A stretch of DNA of 61,725 bases, from positions 1-61,725 of the forward strand of contig CAYJIG010000007.1 of NCBI GenBank assembly GCA_964370165.1, given 5' to 3'. The stretch is from JAAYCI01 sp964370165 (GTDB lineage Bacteria; Bacillota; Clostridia; Oscillospirales; Ruminococcaceae). The notes beneath the pieces were generated by a model. It saw only the letters and a list, made by a program, of their open reading frames with translations, made no database searches and was not told where the DNA came from. Positions within the stretch are counted from its first letter, which is position 1. Every line of letters starts with the position of its first letter. The position numbers and the translations under genes are program-made. This document shows, one piece after another, positions 33,560 through 43,162 of this stretch.

Positions 33560-34717
33560 TTGAAAGATATTAAAAAAATGCAAGGATTTATTACCCGATG
33601 TGTTTATATTGCTATATGGGTAGGCATTATATATGTGCTTTTTCAGTATGGTATGCCACTATTCATGCCGTTTTTAATAGCGTTCCTTATTGCAGCACTA
33701 CTAAATCCACTGATAACGAAAGTGACAGAAAAAACACCACTGGGATATAGACTTGCGGCAGTATTGGTATTGATATTAGTTTATTTGATTGTGGCGGGCC
33801 TGATAGCTATTCTGGGCTCGAGGCTGGTTCTTTTAGCGGTACAAGGCTTTGAGGAAATACCTCGGATGTATAATACATATATCGAGCCTGCCATTCACGA
33901 TGTGATAAACTGGTTTGACGGTTTCATTTTAGGCCTTGATCCTTCGTTACGCGTGGTTTTTGATACTGCAAACGACAACATGGCTACTATGATAGAAGAT
34001 ACAATATCATGGATTTCCTCAAGCGCGCTTGGAGTTTTGTCGGGTTTTGCCGTGAGTGTACCGTGGGTGGTGGCAGGTGTGGTGATTTGCATTATTTCAT
34101 CCTTCTTTTTTGTCTCGGACTACCACGTTATCACAAGGTTTCTTTCGCTTCAGATGCCTGAAAACGTAAAACGCATGCTGCTGATTATAAAAGACTTTAC
34201 CATAAACGTGCTATTGAAATTTGCAAGAGCTTATTGTATTTTGCTTTCAATCACGTTTGTCGAGGTTTCTATCGGGCTATTGATATTGGGTGTGCCCAAT
34301 GTGTTTTTGATTGCGTTTATCACGGCGATTGTGGATATTATTCCGGTTTTCGGCACAGGTACTATAATGATTCCATGGGCGCTGTATTCATTGTTCAGTG
34401 GGAATTATTTTTTAGGCATAGGCCTGCTGATACTATACGGTGTCATCACTGTTATTCGTCAGTTCCTAGAGCCCAGGGTGGTAGGTCATCAAATAAGCCT
34501 GTACCCGCTGCTCACCTTGATTTCGATGTTTATAGGCGCAAGAATGTTTGGATTTTGGGGATTGTTCGGCTTACCGGTAGTTATTACTATTGTTTTGCAT
34601 CTGAATAAAATAGGTGAAATTTCGATACTAGCGCGTGAAGATGACAAAAGTGATGAGAAAAGTTTGAATACCGACGCTGGCAGTGAAAAGGAAAAAACAT
34701 CACATGATAAAAAATAG
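33560..34717 (+). CDS. AI-2E-family transporter (YtvI/PerM-like)
   Basis: Multi-pass membrane protein of 385 residues of the AI-2 exporter superfamily. About seven to eight membrane segments are seen, with the family signature DIIPVFGTGTIMIPWALYSL and RQFLEPRVVGHQISLYPLL near the end. The TTG at 33560 is preferred: AAGAAGGA lies 7 nt upstream, and a TATAAT box at 33497-33502 would place the transcript start after the far upstream in-frame start at 33473. The substrate is unknown; a sporulation-type permease (YtvI) or a Na+/H+ antiporter role are both possible in this family. Confidence 0.87.
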   Translation: MKDIKKMQGFITRCVYIAIWVGIIYVLFQYGMPLFMPFLIAFLIAALLNPLITKVTEKTPLGYRLAAVLVLILVYLIVAGLIAILGSRLVLLAVQGFEEIPRMYNTYIEPAIHDVINWFDGFILGLDPSLRVVFDTANDNMATMIEDTISWISSSALGVLSGFAVSVPWVVAGVVICIISSFFFVSDYHVITRFLSLQMPENVKRMLLIIKDFTINVLLKFARAYCILLSITFVEVSIGLLILGVPNVFLIAFITAIVDIIPVFGTGTIMIPWALYSLFSGNYFLGIGLLILYGVITVIRQFLEPRVVGHQISLYPLLTLISMFIGARMFGFWGLFGLPVVITIVLHLNKIGEISILAREDDKSDEKSLNTDAGSEKEKTSHDKK

Positions 34718-34751
34718 TATGTGTGGTGACAGAAAATAGGAGGCACGGTAC

Positions 34752-35711
34752 ATGGACGTTCTTTCCATTGTTGTACCATGTTACAACGAAGAAAAAGCAC
34801 TACCAATTTTTTATACCATGGTATGTGATGTAGTAGATAATATGCCCGAGGCTGAATTTGAATTCATTTTGGTAAATGATGGCTCAAAAGACGGCACAAC
34901 CGATGTGATGAAAAACTTGGCCGAAAAAGACAAGAGGGTGAAATACCTGTCTTTTTCACGCAATTTTGGAAAAGAAGCGGCTATGCTGGCAGGATTTGAG
35001 CATGCAAGTGGAGATTATATCGTTATCATGGACGCAGACGGTCAAGATCCGCCTTCTATGCTACCGATGATGTATGAAGACATTAAAAGTGGCGAGTATG
35101 ACTGTGTGGCCACAAGGCGTGTTTCAAGAAAAGGCGAGCCGCCAATTCGCAGTTTTTTTGCACGGGCATTTTACAAGCTTATAAACAAGATCTCGAAAAC
35201 AGAGATTGTAGACGGTGCACGTGATTTTCGCATGATGAGCCGCATGATGATGGATGCGATTTTAGAAATGAGCGAGTACAACAGGTTTTCAAAAGGTATT
35301 TTCAGCTGGGTAGGATTTTCTACAAAATGGCTGGAATATGAAAACGTGGAAAGAGTGGCCGGTGAAACAAAGTGGAGTTTTTGGCGACTTTTTTTATACT
35401 CCATTGACGGGATTGTAGCTTTTTCCACTGCGCCGCTGGCAGTTTCTTCGTTTGCAGGTTTCTTTTTCTGTTTTGTGGCGTTTGTGTTTACGGTAGTTGT
35501 TGTGGTGCGCCGAATGATTTTTTATGAGCCCGTCACCGGCTGGGCGTCACAGGTGGCCATCATGCTGTTTGCGTTTGGTATACAGCTTTTTTGTATCGGT
35601 GTTTTGGGCCAATATTTGGCTAAAACATACCTGGAAACAAAACGTCGCCCACAATATATTTTGAAAGATAGCAATATTCCAAAAAAGGAAAAGGATACAA
35701 AGCGAGGATAG
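34752..35711 (+). CDS. Family 2 glycosyltransferase, GtrB/DPM1-like
   Basis: Transfers a sugar from a nucleotide donor to a polyprenyl phosphate, at the inner face of the membrane. The N-terminal GT-A domain shows VVPCYNEEKALP, LVNDGSKDGT and the metal motif DADGQDPP. The VATRRVSRKGEPPIRSFFAR stretch is typical of the GtrB group. Two C-terminal membrane segments (about 230-255 and 268-292) follow. Length 319 is normal. The next gene encodes a membrane protein that may use the lipid-linked sugar. Confidence 0.92.
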   Translation: MDVLSIVVPCYNEEKALPIFYTMVCDVVDNMPEAEFEFILVNDGSKDGTTDVMKNLAEKDKRVKYLSFSRNFGKEAAMLAGFEHASGDYIVIMDADGQDPPSMLPMMYEDIKSGEYDCVATRRVSRKGEPPIRSFFARAFYKLINKISKTEIVDGARDFRMMSRMMMDAILEMSEYNRFSKGIFSWVGFSTKWLEYENVERVAGETKWSFWRLFLYSIDGIVAFSTAPLAVSSFAGFFFCFVAFVFTVVVVVRRMIFYEPVTGWASQVAIMLFAFGIQLFCIGVLGQYLAKTYLETKRRPQYILKDSNIPKKEKDTKRG

Positions 35712-35720
35712 CAGCACCCT

Positions 35721-37697
35721 ATGGAGAAAAATGTACTTAAAACCAGTATGCAAAATATCTCACCTGTGCGGATAGGCGCGGCGCTGGGTGCTATTTTCTT
35801 TTTTGCGATATATGGGTTCTCGTCGCTAGCTGTCACAAATGACGTGTGGCTACGTGGTGGCGTGGTGGAAATGGATACCGTGCAGCACTATGCAGGTTGG
35901 ATGCTGTATCGAAACGCACCTTGGACTTTTCCTATAGGCGTATCAGAATATATAAACTATCCTCTTGGCGGATATGTAGGCTTCACCGATTCTATTCCGA
36001 TATTTGCTGTGTTTTTCAAGATATTAAGCCCAATGTTACCACAAACGTTTCAATATTTTGGGCTTTGGGGATTTTTGTGTAGTGTAATGCAAGGTGCATC
36101 GGCGTCTTTACTACTAAGCCTTTTCACAGACAATAAATTTAAAAATGCAGCGCTTAGCCTTGTGTTTATTGTATCGCCTATATTTTTAGACAGGCTACTT
36201 CGTCATGGCGCGTTAAGCGCACAGTGGCTGATATTACTTGCGTTGTACTTATATATAAAACATCGCCGTACAGGCAAGTTCTACGTATGGGGATTTGTGG
36301 CTATTTGTAGTCTTTCCATTGCCATCCACCCATATTTCATTCCTATGATATTTGCAATATTATTGGCGCTACTTGCCGAAAATGCTGCCGTGCATAAAAA
36401 AGTAAAAGAGCCTGCTATTATGATGGGTATATGCTTGCTGGCAACGCTTGTGTGTGGGTTTATACTAGGTGCTTTTTCTTCCGGGTCTTCGGCAGGCAGC
36501 ACAACCTACGGGTTTTTCTCGATGAACTTAAATGCTTTGTTTAATCCTGTAACAAAAGATGGCAACTACAGCCTATTCCTTCCGGCACAAAATCAAGTAT
36601 TTGGAAATATTGATGGGTTCAACTATTTAGGCCTTGGAATATTACTGCTGATACCCTTTATGCTGATAGATTTAATATGGCGCAAAAAAGGCATGGAGAT
36701 AGTCCTTTATGCCAAGCGTCACTGGATGCTGGTAATAGTGATGTCATGCTTGGCGGTTTTTGCTGTGTCAAACCAAATAACAGCGAATGGTGCGGTGCTG
36801 GCTTACGTGCCATTGCCGCAAATCATAATACAGCTTGCCACAATATTTCGCTCATCAGGACGTCTTTTTTATCCTGTGTGGTATGTAATAGCGCTGGTGT
36901 GTTGCGTGTATTTATTACGAAGATTTAGCGGAAAATGGAAGGAAATAGCGATAATTATTTTTGTGGCTGTGCAGCTGTTAGACCTTGCGCCGGCATTGCA
37001 AATCAAAATGCAAACTTTCCGACCATACGAGGCTATTATGTCGTCGCCACTGGACAGTGAATTTTGGCAGTTGGCCCAAGATTATGACACCATAGCCTCT
37101 TTAGATACCGAGATATTGCCGCAGGGCATTCACTTGGCGCTGTATGCGGCAGATAACGGCATGACGACAGACGATACTTTTGCCGCAAGGTTTGATATGG
37201 ACATGCGAGAAGCACAAATTGAGACGCATATATCAAAGCTTACAAGTGGTAATCTTGACGAAAACACCTTGTACATAACGGGTGACGAGACCACGTTTTT
37301 GAACTTTGCCGAGGAACTGCAAGACAGCATGTATTGTGCTCAAATCGACGAAACATGGTATGTTTTTGCGCCGTACACAGAGACGATGACAGGTTATGAC
37401 GGCGTGGATGCACAACCGATAGACACATACCCGCTGAAGATTTCAAATTACAGCGATGCTTTGTGGGATGAAGGCGTACTGAAAAGTGATAGACGGATAG
37501 TTTGTTTTGAAGACTCGACCTTTGCACGCGGTAAAATAGACGGCGCAACGGAATTTGTAGCAAATGATGAAAGCTATGAAATATTAGAAGTGGACTATGG
37601 GGATGTAGGGTGGATATTGGTGACGCTGGACATACAGGATGCAAAAGTTTTACGTGGGCAACCTCTTGAGCCGGTGTTTGCGGAGGAAAACCAATGA
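35721..37697 (+). CDS. DUF6311-like integral membrane protein
   Basis: Large membrane protein of 658 residues. About 11-12 membrane segments fill residues 15-425, and an extracytoplasmic C-terminal domain of about 230 residues follows. The first loop holds EMDTVQHYAGWMLYRNAPW and the GFTDSIPIFAVFFKI region, which recall DUF6311 and more widely GT-C-type glycosyltransferases with an acidic motif in loop 1. It starts 9 nt after the GT2 gene, so it may transfer the polyprenyl-linked sugar outside the cell. The family name is from memory. Confidence 0.78.
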   Translation: MEKNVLKTSMQNISPVRIGAALGAIFFFAIYGFSSLAVTNDVWLRGGVVEMDTVQHYAGWMLYRNAPWTFPIGVSEYINYPLGGYVGFTDSIPIFAVFFKILSPMLPQTFQYFGLWGFLCSVMQGASASLLLSLFTDNKFKNAALSLVFIVSPIFLDRLLRHGALSAQWLILLALYLYIKHRRTGKFYVWGFVAICSLSIAIHPYFIPMIFAILLALLAENAAVHKKVKEPAIMMGICLLATLVCGFILGAFSSGSSAGSTTYGFFSMNLNALFNPVTKDGNYSLFLPAQNQVFGNIDGFNYLGLGILLLIPFMLIDLIWRKKGMEIVLYAKRHWMLVIVMSCLAVFAVSNQITANGAVLAYVPLPQIIIQLATIFRSSGRLFYPVWYVIALVCCVYLLRRFSGKWKEIAIIIFVAVQLLDLAPALQIKMQTFRPYEAIMSSPLDSEFWQLAQDYDTIASLDTEILPQGIHLALYAADNGMTTDDTFAARFDMDMREAQIETHISKLTSGNLDENTLYITGDETTFLNFAEELQDSMYCAQIDETWYVFAPYTETMTGYDGVDAQPIDTYPLKISNYSDALWDEGVLKSDRRIVCFEDSTFARGKIDGATEFVANDESYEILEVDYGDVGWILVTLDIQDAKVLRGQPLEPVFAEENQ

Positions 37698-38617
37698 GAA
37701 CGCTATACTATACCAAGACAAAAGAAATGCGGCTGGATAAATTCTTGACAGAATCATATCCGGCGGTAAGTCTTGGTATGCTACATAAATCACTTAGGCA
37801 AAACAAAATCAAGGTAAATGGCAAAAAAATGATGTTTGCCACCCGCCTAAAAAAAGGTGACGAAATACGGCTATATTTGCCTGAGGAAGCGTTCTTGCCT
37901 AAAAGCAGTTCGGCGCTGCTGGATGTATTGTATGAAGACGATAATATTATTGCGGTAAATAAACCGTCAGGGCTGATAACCATCGGGCAGACGGCTGGCG
38001 AGGACAGCCTTTTAGCTCGCACAAAACAGTATCTGGTAGAAGCCGGAAACCTGCACCAAGCACGTGAAGTGGCGCTGTGTCACAGGCTGGATACCGGCAC
38101 GTCCGGCGTGGTACTTTTGGCAAAAAATGCAGTAGCGGAAGAATTTATAACAGATTTGATGCACAAAAAACTGCTAAAGAAAACATACATCGGTGCAGTA
38201 TATGGACAGCCGTCACCACAAAGCGCTATCATCGACGCATGGTTACTGAAAAACCAAAGCACATCCACAGTGAAAGTGGTGAAAAGCAAGGCCAAAGGCG
38301 CAAAGTCTATAAAAACAGGCTACAACACACTTGCAATAAGCGGCAGGCTATCTTTGCTGGAAATCACGCTGTACACAGGTAGAACCCATCAAATTAGGGC
38401 GCAAATGGCAGCGATAGACACCCCGATATTAGGCGACTCAAAATATGGCAACCTTGCAATAAACAGGGAACTGCGGTGTAAATATCAATGCCTTTGCGCG
38501 CACACAGTTAGTTTCCCGAAAATCGAAGATAAACGGTTCAATTCATATAGCGAGCTTTCCATCACGGCTCCAGCACCATGGTATGACACTCAAATCAAAA
38601 ACAAAGAGTTGTTTTGA
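37694..38617 (+). CDS. RluA-family rRNA pseudouridine synthase
   Basis: Converts uridine to pseudouridine in RNA. An S4-like RNA-binding domain covers about residues 10-62 (RLDKFLTESYPAVSLGML), and the catalytic domain has the Asp in HRLDTGTSG near residue 130 and the GRTHQIRAQM motif. Its 307 residues match the RluD/RluC group. The start overlaps the preceding membrane-protein stop (ATGA), so it is the last gene of that operon. Which uridines it modifies is not evident. Confidence 0.92.
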   Translation: MRTLYYTKTKEMRLDKFLTESYPAVSLGMLHKSLRQNKIKVNGKKMMFATRLKKGDEIRLYLPEEAFLPKSSSALLDVLYEDDNIIAVNKPSGLITIGQTAGEDSLLARTKQYLVEAGNLHQAREVALCHRLDTGTSGVVLLAKNAVAEEFITDLMHKKLLKKTYIGAVYGQPSPQSAIIDAWLLKNQSTSTVKVVKSKAKGAKSIKTGYNTLAISGRLSLLEITLYTGRTHQIRAQMAAIDTPILGDSKYGNLAINRELRCKYQCLCAHTVSFPKIEDKRFNSYSELSITAPAPWYDTQIKNKELF

Positions 38618-38652
38618 CGGGTAAAATTACTTATGGTAAAATAAATTAAAGC

Positions 38653-38691
38653 AAAAAAAACACTTGACCTATGATAAAGGTCAGGTGTTTT
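38653..38691. terminator. Bidirectional terminator after the RluA-family gene
   Basis: AACACTTGACCT (38659-38670) pairs perfectly with AGGTCAGGTGTT (38678-38689) except for one G-U or A-C position, with A8 on the left and T4 on the right. It serves this gene and the converging AEC gene. Confidence 0.82.
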
Positions 38692-38713
38692 AAATTGCTG
38701 AAATATTATATTG

Positions 38714-39631
38714 TTAGAATAAAATACCGCTTACCCATACTGCAAGCACCAACGAAACAGGGGTCATTAATGTGCCAAGAACAACGCAGCGGGTGGTGAA
38801 AGCAACATCTTTGTTATACTCTTGAGCAAAAATAACATTGTTTGTAGCGGCAGGCATGGTAGACAGCACCAACACCACGGATGGCACAATGCCCTCAAGG
38901 CCGATAAACCACATCACAAATGCAATCACACCGGGGACTAAGAATTGACGAATGATTGTAAGTACCCAGCCCCATTTTTCGCGAATGATATCTATGACAC
39001 GGATATAGGCTAAAGATGCGCCGACAATAATCATAGCCAGTGGGGTAGTCATGTTACCAACTTGTGCAAAGGAATCTACCAAAACCGAAGGTAGTTTCAG
39101 TGGAGTAAAGAAAATGACTGTAGAGATGATGCTGGCAATAACCATTGGCGACTTGAAAATAGATAAAATAGAAGTTTTTTGTCCTAGAATATGGACACCA
39201 ACGGTGAAGGCTGACAGATGGAATACAATGGTAAAGATAACTGCCGCCAGAACGCCTTCACTGCCAAAAAGCTCTTGTGTGATGGGAATGCCCATAAAAG
39301 CAACATTGCCAAGAGAGAGCATGTTTGTAAACATATTTTTATCATCAAGCGGCATTGAAAGCTTGCGAGTGAAAAGAAAAGAGCCGGCGTACATGCCTAC
39401 ATGATACAACACAGCAATAAGTGTAACAATGGAAAGGCGTGAGGCGGTATCGGCACTGTATTCTTGGTGAGCGGCGACAATAACATTTAAAGGAAGCACT
39501 ATCTGAAGCAAAATCCGAGAAAGCTTTTTCTGAAAGTCTGCATTTATAAATCCTTTACGTAAAAGGAAAAAACCAACAAAAGAAAGAAACAATAGTTTAA
39601 ACAATAACCCAAAAACAATATCAAACGGCAA
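38714..39631 (-). CDS. AEC-family permease (auxin efflux carrier type)
   Basis: Inner-membrane carrier of 305 residues with about ten membrane segments in two groups of five. Family patterns are FINADFQKKLSRILLQIVLPLNV near the N-terminus, LGNVAFMGIPI and PLAMIIVGASLA. Bacterial AEC carriers move organic acids such as malate or other metabolites; the substrate is not predictable here. The TTG start has GGAGG 6 nt upstream. The gene stands alone, opposite to its left neighbours. Confidence 0.88.
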   Translation of the reverse strand: MPFDIVFGLLFKLLFLSFVGFFLLRKGFINADFQKKLSRILLQIVLPLNVIVAAHQEYSADTASRLSIVTLIAVLYHVGMYAGSFLFTRKLSMPLDDKNMFTNMLSLGNVAFMGIPITQELFGSEGVLAAVIFTIVFHLSAFTVGVHILGQKTSILSIFKSPMVIASIISTVIFFTPLKLPSVLVDSFAQVGNMTTPLAMIIVGASLAYIRVIDIIREKWGWVLTIIRQFLVPGVIAFVMWFIGLEGIVPSVVLVLSTMPAATNNVIFAQEYNKDVAFTTRCVVLGTLMTPVSLVLAVWVSGILF

Positions 39632-39689
39632 AACAAACCTCCAGGCTAATATAATATATTAATATACTTATGAATAAAACGTTGTATGC

Positions 39690-40610
39690 TTAGTGAGCTC
39701 TTGGTGGTGGAAGAAGAGCGTTTTCGGTAAGCTCTTGCAACCGACGCAGGTACACAGTACGAAGAATATAATGTTCATCATCAAATTCTTTCAGTTCGTC
39801 TTCATTCAAGCGACTTAAAAATTCATCGTATGTTATAGTTCCCAAAAGACCTATGCTGGCACTCATTATTTCCACATAGCAAAGAGAAGGGAACGGGACC
39901 GAAAATGGATTGGGACCATATGGCAAAAAAGGCTTTTTAGGAATGATGGTGACATCGCCTTCTTGTAAGGTGTAAAAAGCACAAGGCTCTTTATGCTCGT
40001 TATAGCACAAAAATGGCTTCATATACACATAGTCCACGGCTTGTTTTTCAGAAAGCCACGCTGCAAAAAACCGCTCGGCGTGTTCAGGCGGTGCATCGGA
40101 CATACGCTTGCATAATGCAGTGGGAACTTTTAGGGGGAACTTTATACTGCTGATAGAAAAATCTTCATGAACAGTGGCATAACTTTTCAGAACTTCGGCG
40201 TTGTGCTGGGCGATATGAGGATATAACACAAAAAGCCCTGCCCGGGAAATGCTTTCCCCTCTGCTATCTTCCACGGTGTCTGCTTCCAAAAAATGTGCCA
40301 ATGTACCGGCAAAAGAAAACATATCTTGTAAATCGTCTTTTGTGGTTGGCAGGGGGATAATGAGCTCGTATGAAGAAAATCTTTTACCTACAAAAAGGTA
40401 AAAACCACGTCCCAAAGCGGTGTTTAAGCCGTGTAACATGTACGAGGCTTCATGTTCGTCATCGGGCTTTTGCGGCATGGGCTCAAACCCAAAGAAAGGC
40501 CCTATTCCGCCAATATGAAATGAGCCGCCAAATTGCTTTTGCAGCTGTGCGAAAGTAAGGCTGTGCTTAAATAATCCACTTTTTGGATGAATTAATAAAC
40601 GATATGTCAT
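39690..40610 (-). CDS. Uncharacterised protein, DUF4299-like
   Basis: A 306-residue soluble protein without signal peptide or membrane segment. The middle reads GRGFYLFVGKRFSSYELI, then IPLPTTKDDLQDMFSFAGTL, and the last third is rich in Glu, Asp, Leu and Arg. The pattern recalls DUF4299 proteins of Firmicutes, which are of unknown function; this is from memory. The ATG at 40610 follows AAGGAA by 7 nt and is preferred over the in-frame start at 40640. It appears to be a single-gene unit. Confidence 0.6.
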   Translation of the reverse strand: MTYRLLIHPKSGLFKHSLTFAQLQKQFGGSFHIGGIGPFFGFEPMPQKPDDEHEASYMLHGLNTALGRGFYLFVGKRFSSYELIIPLPTTKDDLQDMFSFAGTLAHFLEADTVEDSRGESISRAGLFVLYPHIAQHNAEVLKSYATVHEDFSISSIKFPLKVPTALCKRMSDAPPEHAERFFAAWLSEKQAVDYVYMKPFLCYNEHKEPCAFYTLQEGDVTIIPKKPFLPYGPNPFSVPFPSLCYVEIMSASIGLLGTITYDEFLSRLNEDELKEFDDEHYILRTVYLRRLQELTENALLPPPRAH

Positions 40611-40772
40611 GTCAAATTCCTTTTTTACAAATAAACACAATTAAACAGTATACTTCAGTATAGCACAATTTATGTATATGCGAAAGTATTGGTTTTTATA
40701 TAAAAGTAAGAATTAGTAAGTGAGTTATCTCTATCTTGTGACACCGTGATACCTGCCTTGTCCCACTGCGTG

Positions 40773-41420
40773 TTAATCTAATATTTTCAAAATATCTTTT
40801 GGCTGTCTTAAATAATATTTCATGGGTAAGGGTTCTCTTTCAACACCTTCAATTTCACCCCAGCCTGCCACTGCAAAATCGCAACCCGCTGTCATGGCAC
40901 ACATCGCATCGTTCATGCTATCGCCCACAAACAACACATCATCTTTTGAAAACTGCGTTTTTTCTAAAAATAGCAATAGCGAGTCAGGTGCCGGTTTTGG
41001 GTTTTCCACCAAGTCTTCGGTGATACGCAGCGAAAATAAATCCCATGCACTATCATTGGATTTTCCAATGATACGTTCCAGCGAGTCTGAAATGCGAGAA
41101 GTGTTTATTCCTAAATAATATCCTTTATCATGTATCTCTCGCAGTGTATTAGCCATACCTACAAACAAATCTGTGGAATATCCAACTTCATTCATCACTT
41201 GATGCAAGCATTTTATCATCAAGTCATGCTCATGTGGAGGGATGTTTAAATGCTCCCACATCATGTCTCCTGTCATGGAATAACATGCTGCGAATTCTTT
41301 GTACGGCATGCTGGGCCTTTGTGGATACATTATGTGATATGTCTTTTGCAATATACCAATAAAATGCCTTGTGTCTATCAGTGTACCGTCCACATCAAAC
41401 ACAACTGCTTTATATTTCAT
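40773..41420 (-). CDS. HAD-family phosphatase (phosphoglycolate phosphatase-like)
   Basis: Hydrolase of the haloacid dehalogenase superfamily, 215 residues with a helical cap. Motif I is VFDVDGTLID, motif II is the Thr-Ser in GINTSR, motif III is the Lys in ENPKPAP and motif IV is FVGDSMND. All catalytic residues are present. The ATG at 41420 follows AGAAAGGACG; the longer reading upstream covers the promoter. It may be a phosphoglycolate or nucleotide phosphatase; the cap does not decide which. Confidence 0.88.
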   Translation of the reverse strand: MKYKAVVFDVDGTLIDTRHFIGILQKTYHIMYPQRPSMPYKEFAACYSMTGDMMWEHLNIPPHEHDLMIKCLHQVMNEVGYSTDLFVGMANTLREIHDKGYYLGINTSRISDSLERIIGKSNDSAWDLFSLRITEDLVENPKPAPDSLLLFLEKTQFSKDDVLFVGDSMNDAMCAMTAGCDFAVAGWGEIEGVEREPLPMKYYLRQPKDILKILD

Positions 41421-41464
41421 TTTAAGCGTCCTTTCTTGTTGACGTTTTATGATGTTCGCAAGAA

Positions 41465-41493
41465 AGTATATCATAAAAAAGCTCTTTTGCCAA
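41465..41493 (-). promoter_or_regulatory. Putative sigma-A promoter of the HAD gene
   Basis: On the minus strand TTGGCA, a 17-nt spacer and TATACT, 45 nt before the start codon. Confidence 0.7.
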
Positions 41494-41528
41494 TTGATTT
41501 TACTTTTAAAATACAACTAAAATTATGT

Positions 41529-41556
41529 TTGCATTTCAACATGAAAACGATATAAT
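41529..41556 (+). promoter_or_regulatory. Putative sigma-A promoter of the fumarase operon
   Basis: TTGCAT (41529-41534), a 16-nt spacer and TATAAT (41551-41556), about 50 nt before the start codon. Confidence 0.65.
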
Positions 41557-41606
41557 AAAACCAAACCTGAAACCACACAGCACAATTAAGGAGACATATA
41601 TTTATT

Positions 41607-42446
41607 ATGAAAATCATCGATGCAAAAGACATCACCGAGGCCGTAAGGCGCCTATGTATGAAAGCTAATTATGACTTACCGTCGTCTGTTGCAAATTGTT
41701 TGAAAGACTGCTATAATGCCGAGCCTTGGCCTGTGGCAAAAGATGTACTTTCAAATATCTGTCAAAACTTCGAGCTGGCAAAAGAGCGTCGCATGCCCAT
41801 ATGTCAAGACACCGGTATGGCATGTGTGTTTTTGGAAATTGGCCAAGATGTACACATAGATGGGAATTTAACGCAGGCCGTAAATGAAGGAGTGCGCCGG
41901 GGATATGCCGACGGATATCTCAGGTGCAGTGTGGTGGGAGATCCCTTACACCGTGTAAACACCAAAGACAACACACCTGCCATGCTGTATACCGAGCTGG
42001 TAGAGGGTGATAGCCTTACCATAACTGTGGCGCCAAAAGGGTTTGGTAGCGAAAACATGAGCGCTATCTCTATGCTTCGTCCCTCCGACGGTGTAGATGG
42101 TGTTATTGATTTTGTCCTGCAAACAGTGGAAAAAGCCGGGCCAAACCCGTGTCCTCCCATCGTGGTGGGTGTTGGCATAGGTGGTACATTCGACAAAGCG
42201 GCATTAATCTCAAAAAAAGCACTTCTTCGTGATATAGGCGTAAAAAGTCCACATCCGTTTTACGCAGAACTTGAAGAAACATTGCTACACAAAATAAACT
42301 CTCTAGGCATCGGGCCGCAGGGGTTTGGCGGCGCAACCACCGCTTTATCTGTGGCTATAGAAACCTTGCCCACACACATTGCAGGCCTGCCATGCGCTGT
42401 AAATATCAACTGTCACGTCTCTCGTCATGCACAGGAGGTACTGTAA
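41607..42446 (+). CDS. Class I fumarate hydratase, alpha subunit
   Basis: Iron-sulfur-dependent hydro-lyase, N-terminal subunit of the two-subunit type found in anaerobes. A cluster-binding Cys is in MPICQDTGMACVF, a further one in GYLRCSVVGDP, and the GVGIGGTFDKAALISKKAL region is typical. Length 279 is normal. L(+)-tartrate dehydratase subunit TtdA is a close relative and cannot be excluded. The beta-subunit gene starts 1 nt after its stop codon. Confidence 0.92.
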   Translation: MKIIDAKDITEAVRRLCMKANYDLPSSVANCLKDCYNAEPWPVAKDVLSNICQNFELAKERRMPICQDTGMACVFLEIGQDVHIDGNLTQAVNEGVRRGYADGYLRCSVVGDPLHRVNTKDNTPAMLYTELVEGDSLTITVAPKGFGSENMSAISMLRPSDGVDGVIDFVLQTVEKAGPNPCPPIVVGVGIGGTFDKAALISKKALLRDIGVKSPHPFYAELEETLLHKINSLGIGPQGFGGATTALSVAIETLPTHIAGLPCAVNINCHVSRHAQEVL

Positions 42447-42447
42447 C

Positions 42448-43020
42448 ATGGAAAAACATATTATGCTTCCAATGACAAAAGAAGTTGCCGCTTCTTTGCG
42501 GTGTGGTGATATGGTGAAGTTTTCGGGCGTGATATACACAGCCCGTGACGCCGCCCATCAGCGCATGATATCCCAGCTGCAAGAAGGCACTGCTCTTCCC
42601 ATTGATATAAACGATGCGGTTATTTACTATGTTGGCCCAACCCCGCCAAAACCCGGGAAAGTGATTGGCAGCGCCGGTCCTACCACCAGCTACCGCATGG
42701 ACTCGTATGCTCCACAACTGTTACAAATGGGCCTGCGTGGCATGATAGGCAAAGGTCATCGCAGTAAAGAGGTGACCCTAGCCATGGTGGAAAACACCGC
42801 TGTGTATTTCGGCGCTATCGGCGGCGCCGGCGCACTTCTTAGCGACTGTATAAAGGAAGCTACCGTGGTGGCATACCCCGACCTTGGCCCCGAGGCTATC
42901 CATCGCTTGGTTGTAAAAGATTTTCCCGCTGTGGTAGTTATTGATTCTTTGGGCGAAAATTTGTACCAAACCGGAAAAAAAGCCTATCTTGCCCATTGCC
43001 CACCAAAAGAGTCGGTATAA
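42448..43020 (+). CDS. Class I fumarate hydratase, beta subunit
   Basis: C-terminal subunit of the same enzyme, 190 residues. The signature GKVIGSAGPTTSYRMDSY, the QMGLRGMIGKGHRSKEV loop and YFGAIGGAGALLSDCI are present. The ATG at 42448 has AGGAGG ahead of it; the in-frame ATG at 42427 lies inside the alpha gene. Together the pair interconverts fumarate and malate in the cytoplasm, in a reductive or split TCA route. Confidence 0.92.
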   Translation: MEKHIMLPMTKEVAASLRCGDMVKFSGVIYTARDAAHQRMISQLQEGTALPIDINDAVIYYVGPTPPKPGKVIGSAGPTTSYRMDSYAPQLLQMGLRGMIGKGHRSKEVTLAMVENTAVYFGAIGGAGALLSDCIKEATVVAYPDLGPEAIHRLVVKDFPAVVVIDSLGENLYQTGKKAYLAHCPPKESV

Positions 43021-43089
43021 AACACCGTGCCTACTAGGTCGGTTTTGTAGCATGTTGCACAAAATTGTTTAATGAGTAGTTTGTTTTTC

Positions 43090-43118
43090 TTGCAATATTG
43101 CGAAAAAAATGCTATACT
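43090..43118 (+). promoter_or_regulatory. Putative sigma-A promoter of the pgsA-like gene
   Basis: TTGCAA (43090-43095), a 17-nt spacer and TATACT (43113-43118), 44 nt before the start codon. Confidence 0.68.
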
Positions 43119-43162
43119 TGTGCCAGGATTCCTCACACCCACACATGGTAGGAGGTGGAACC

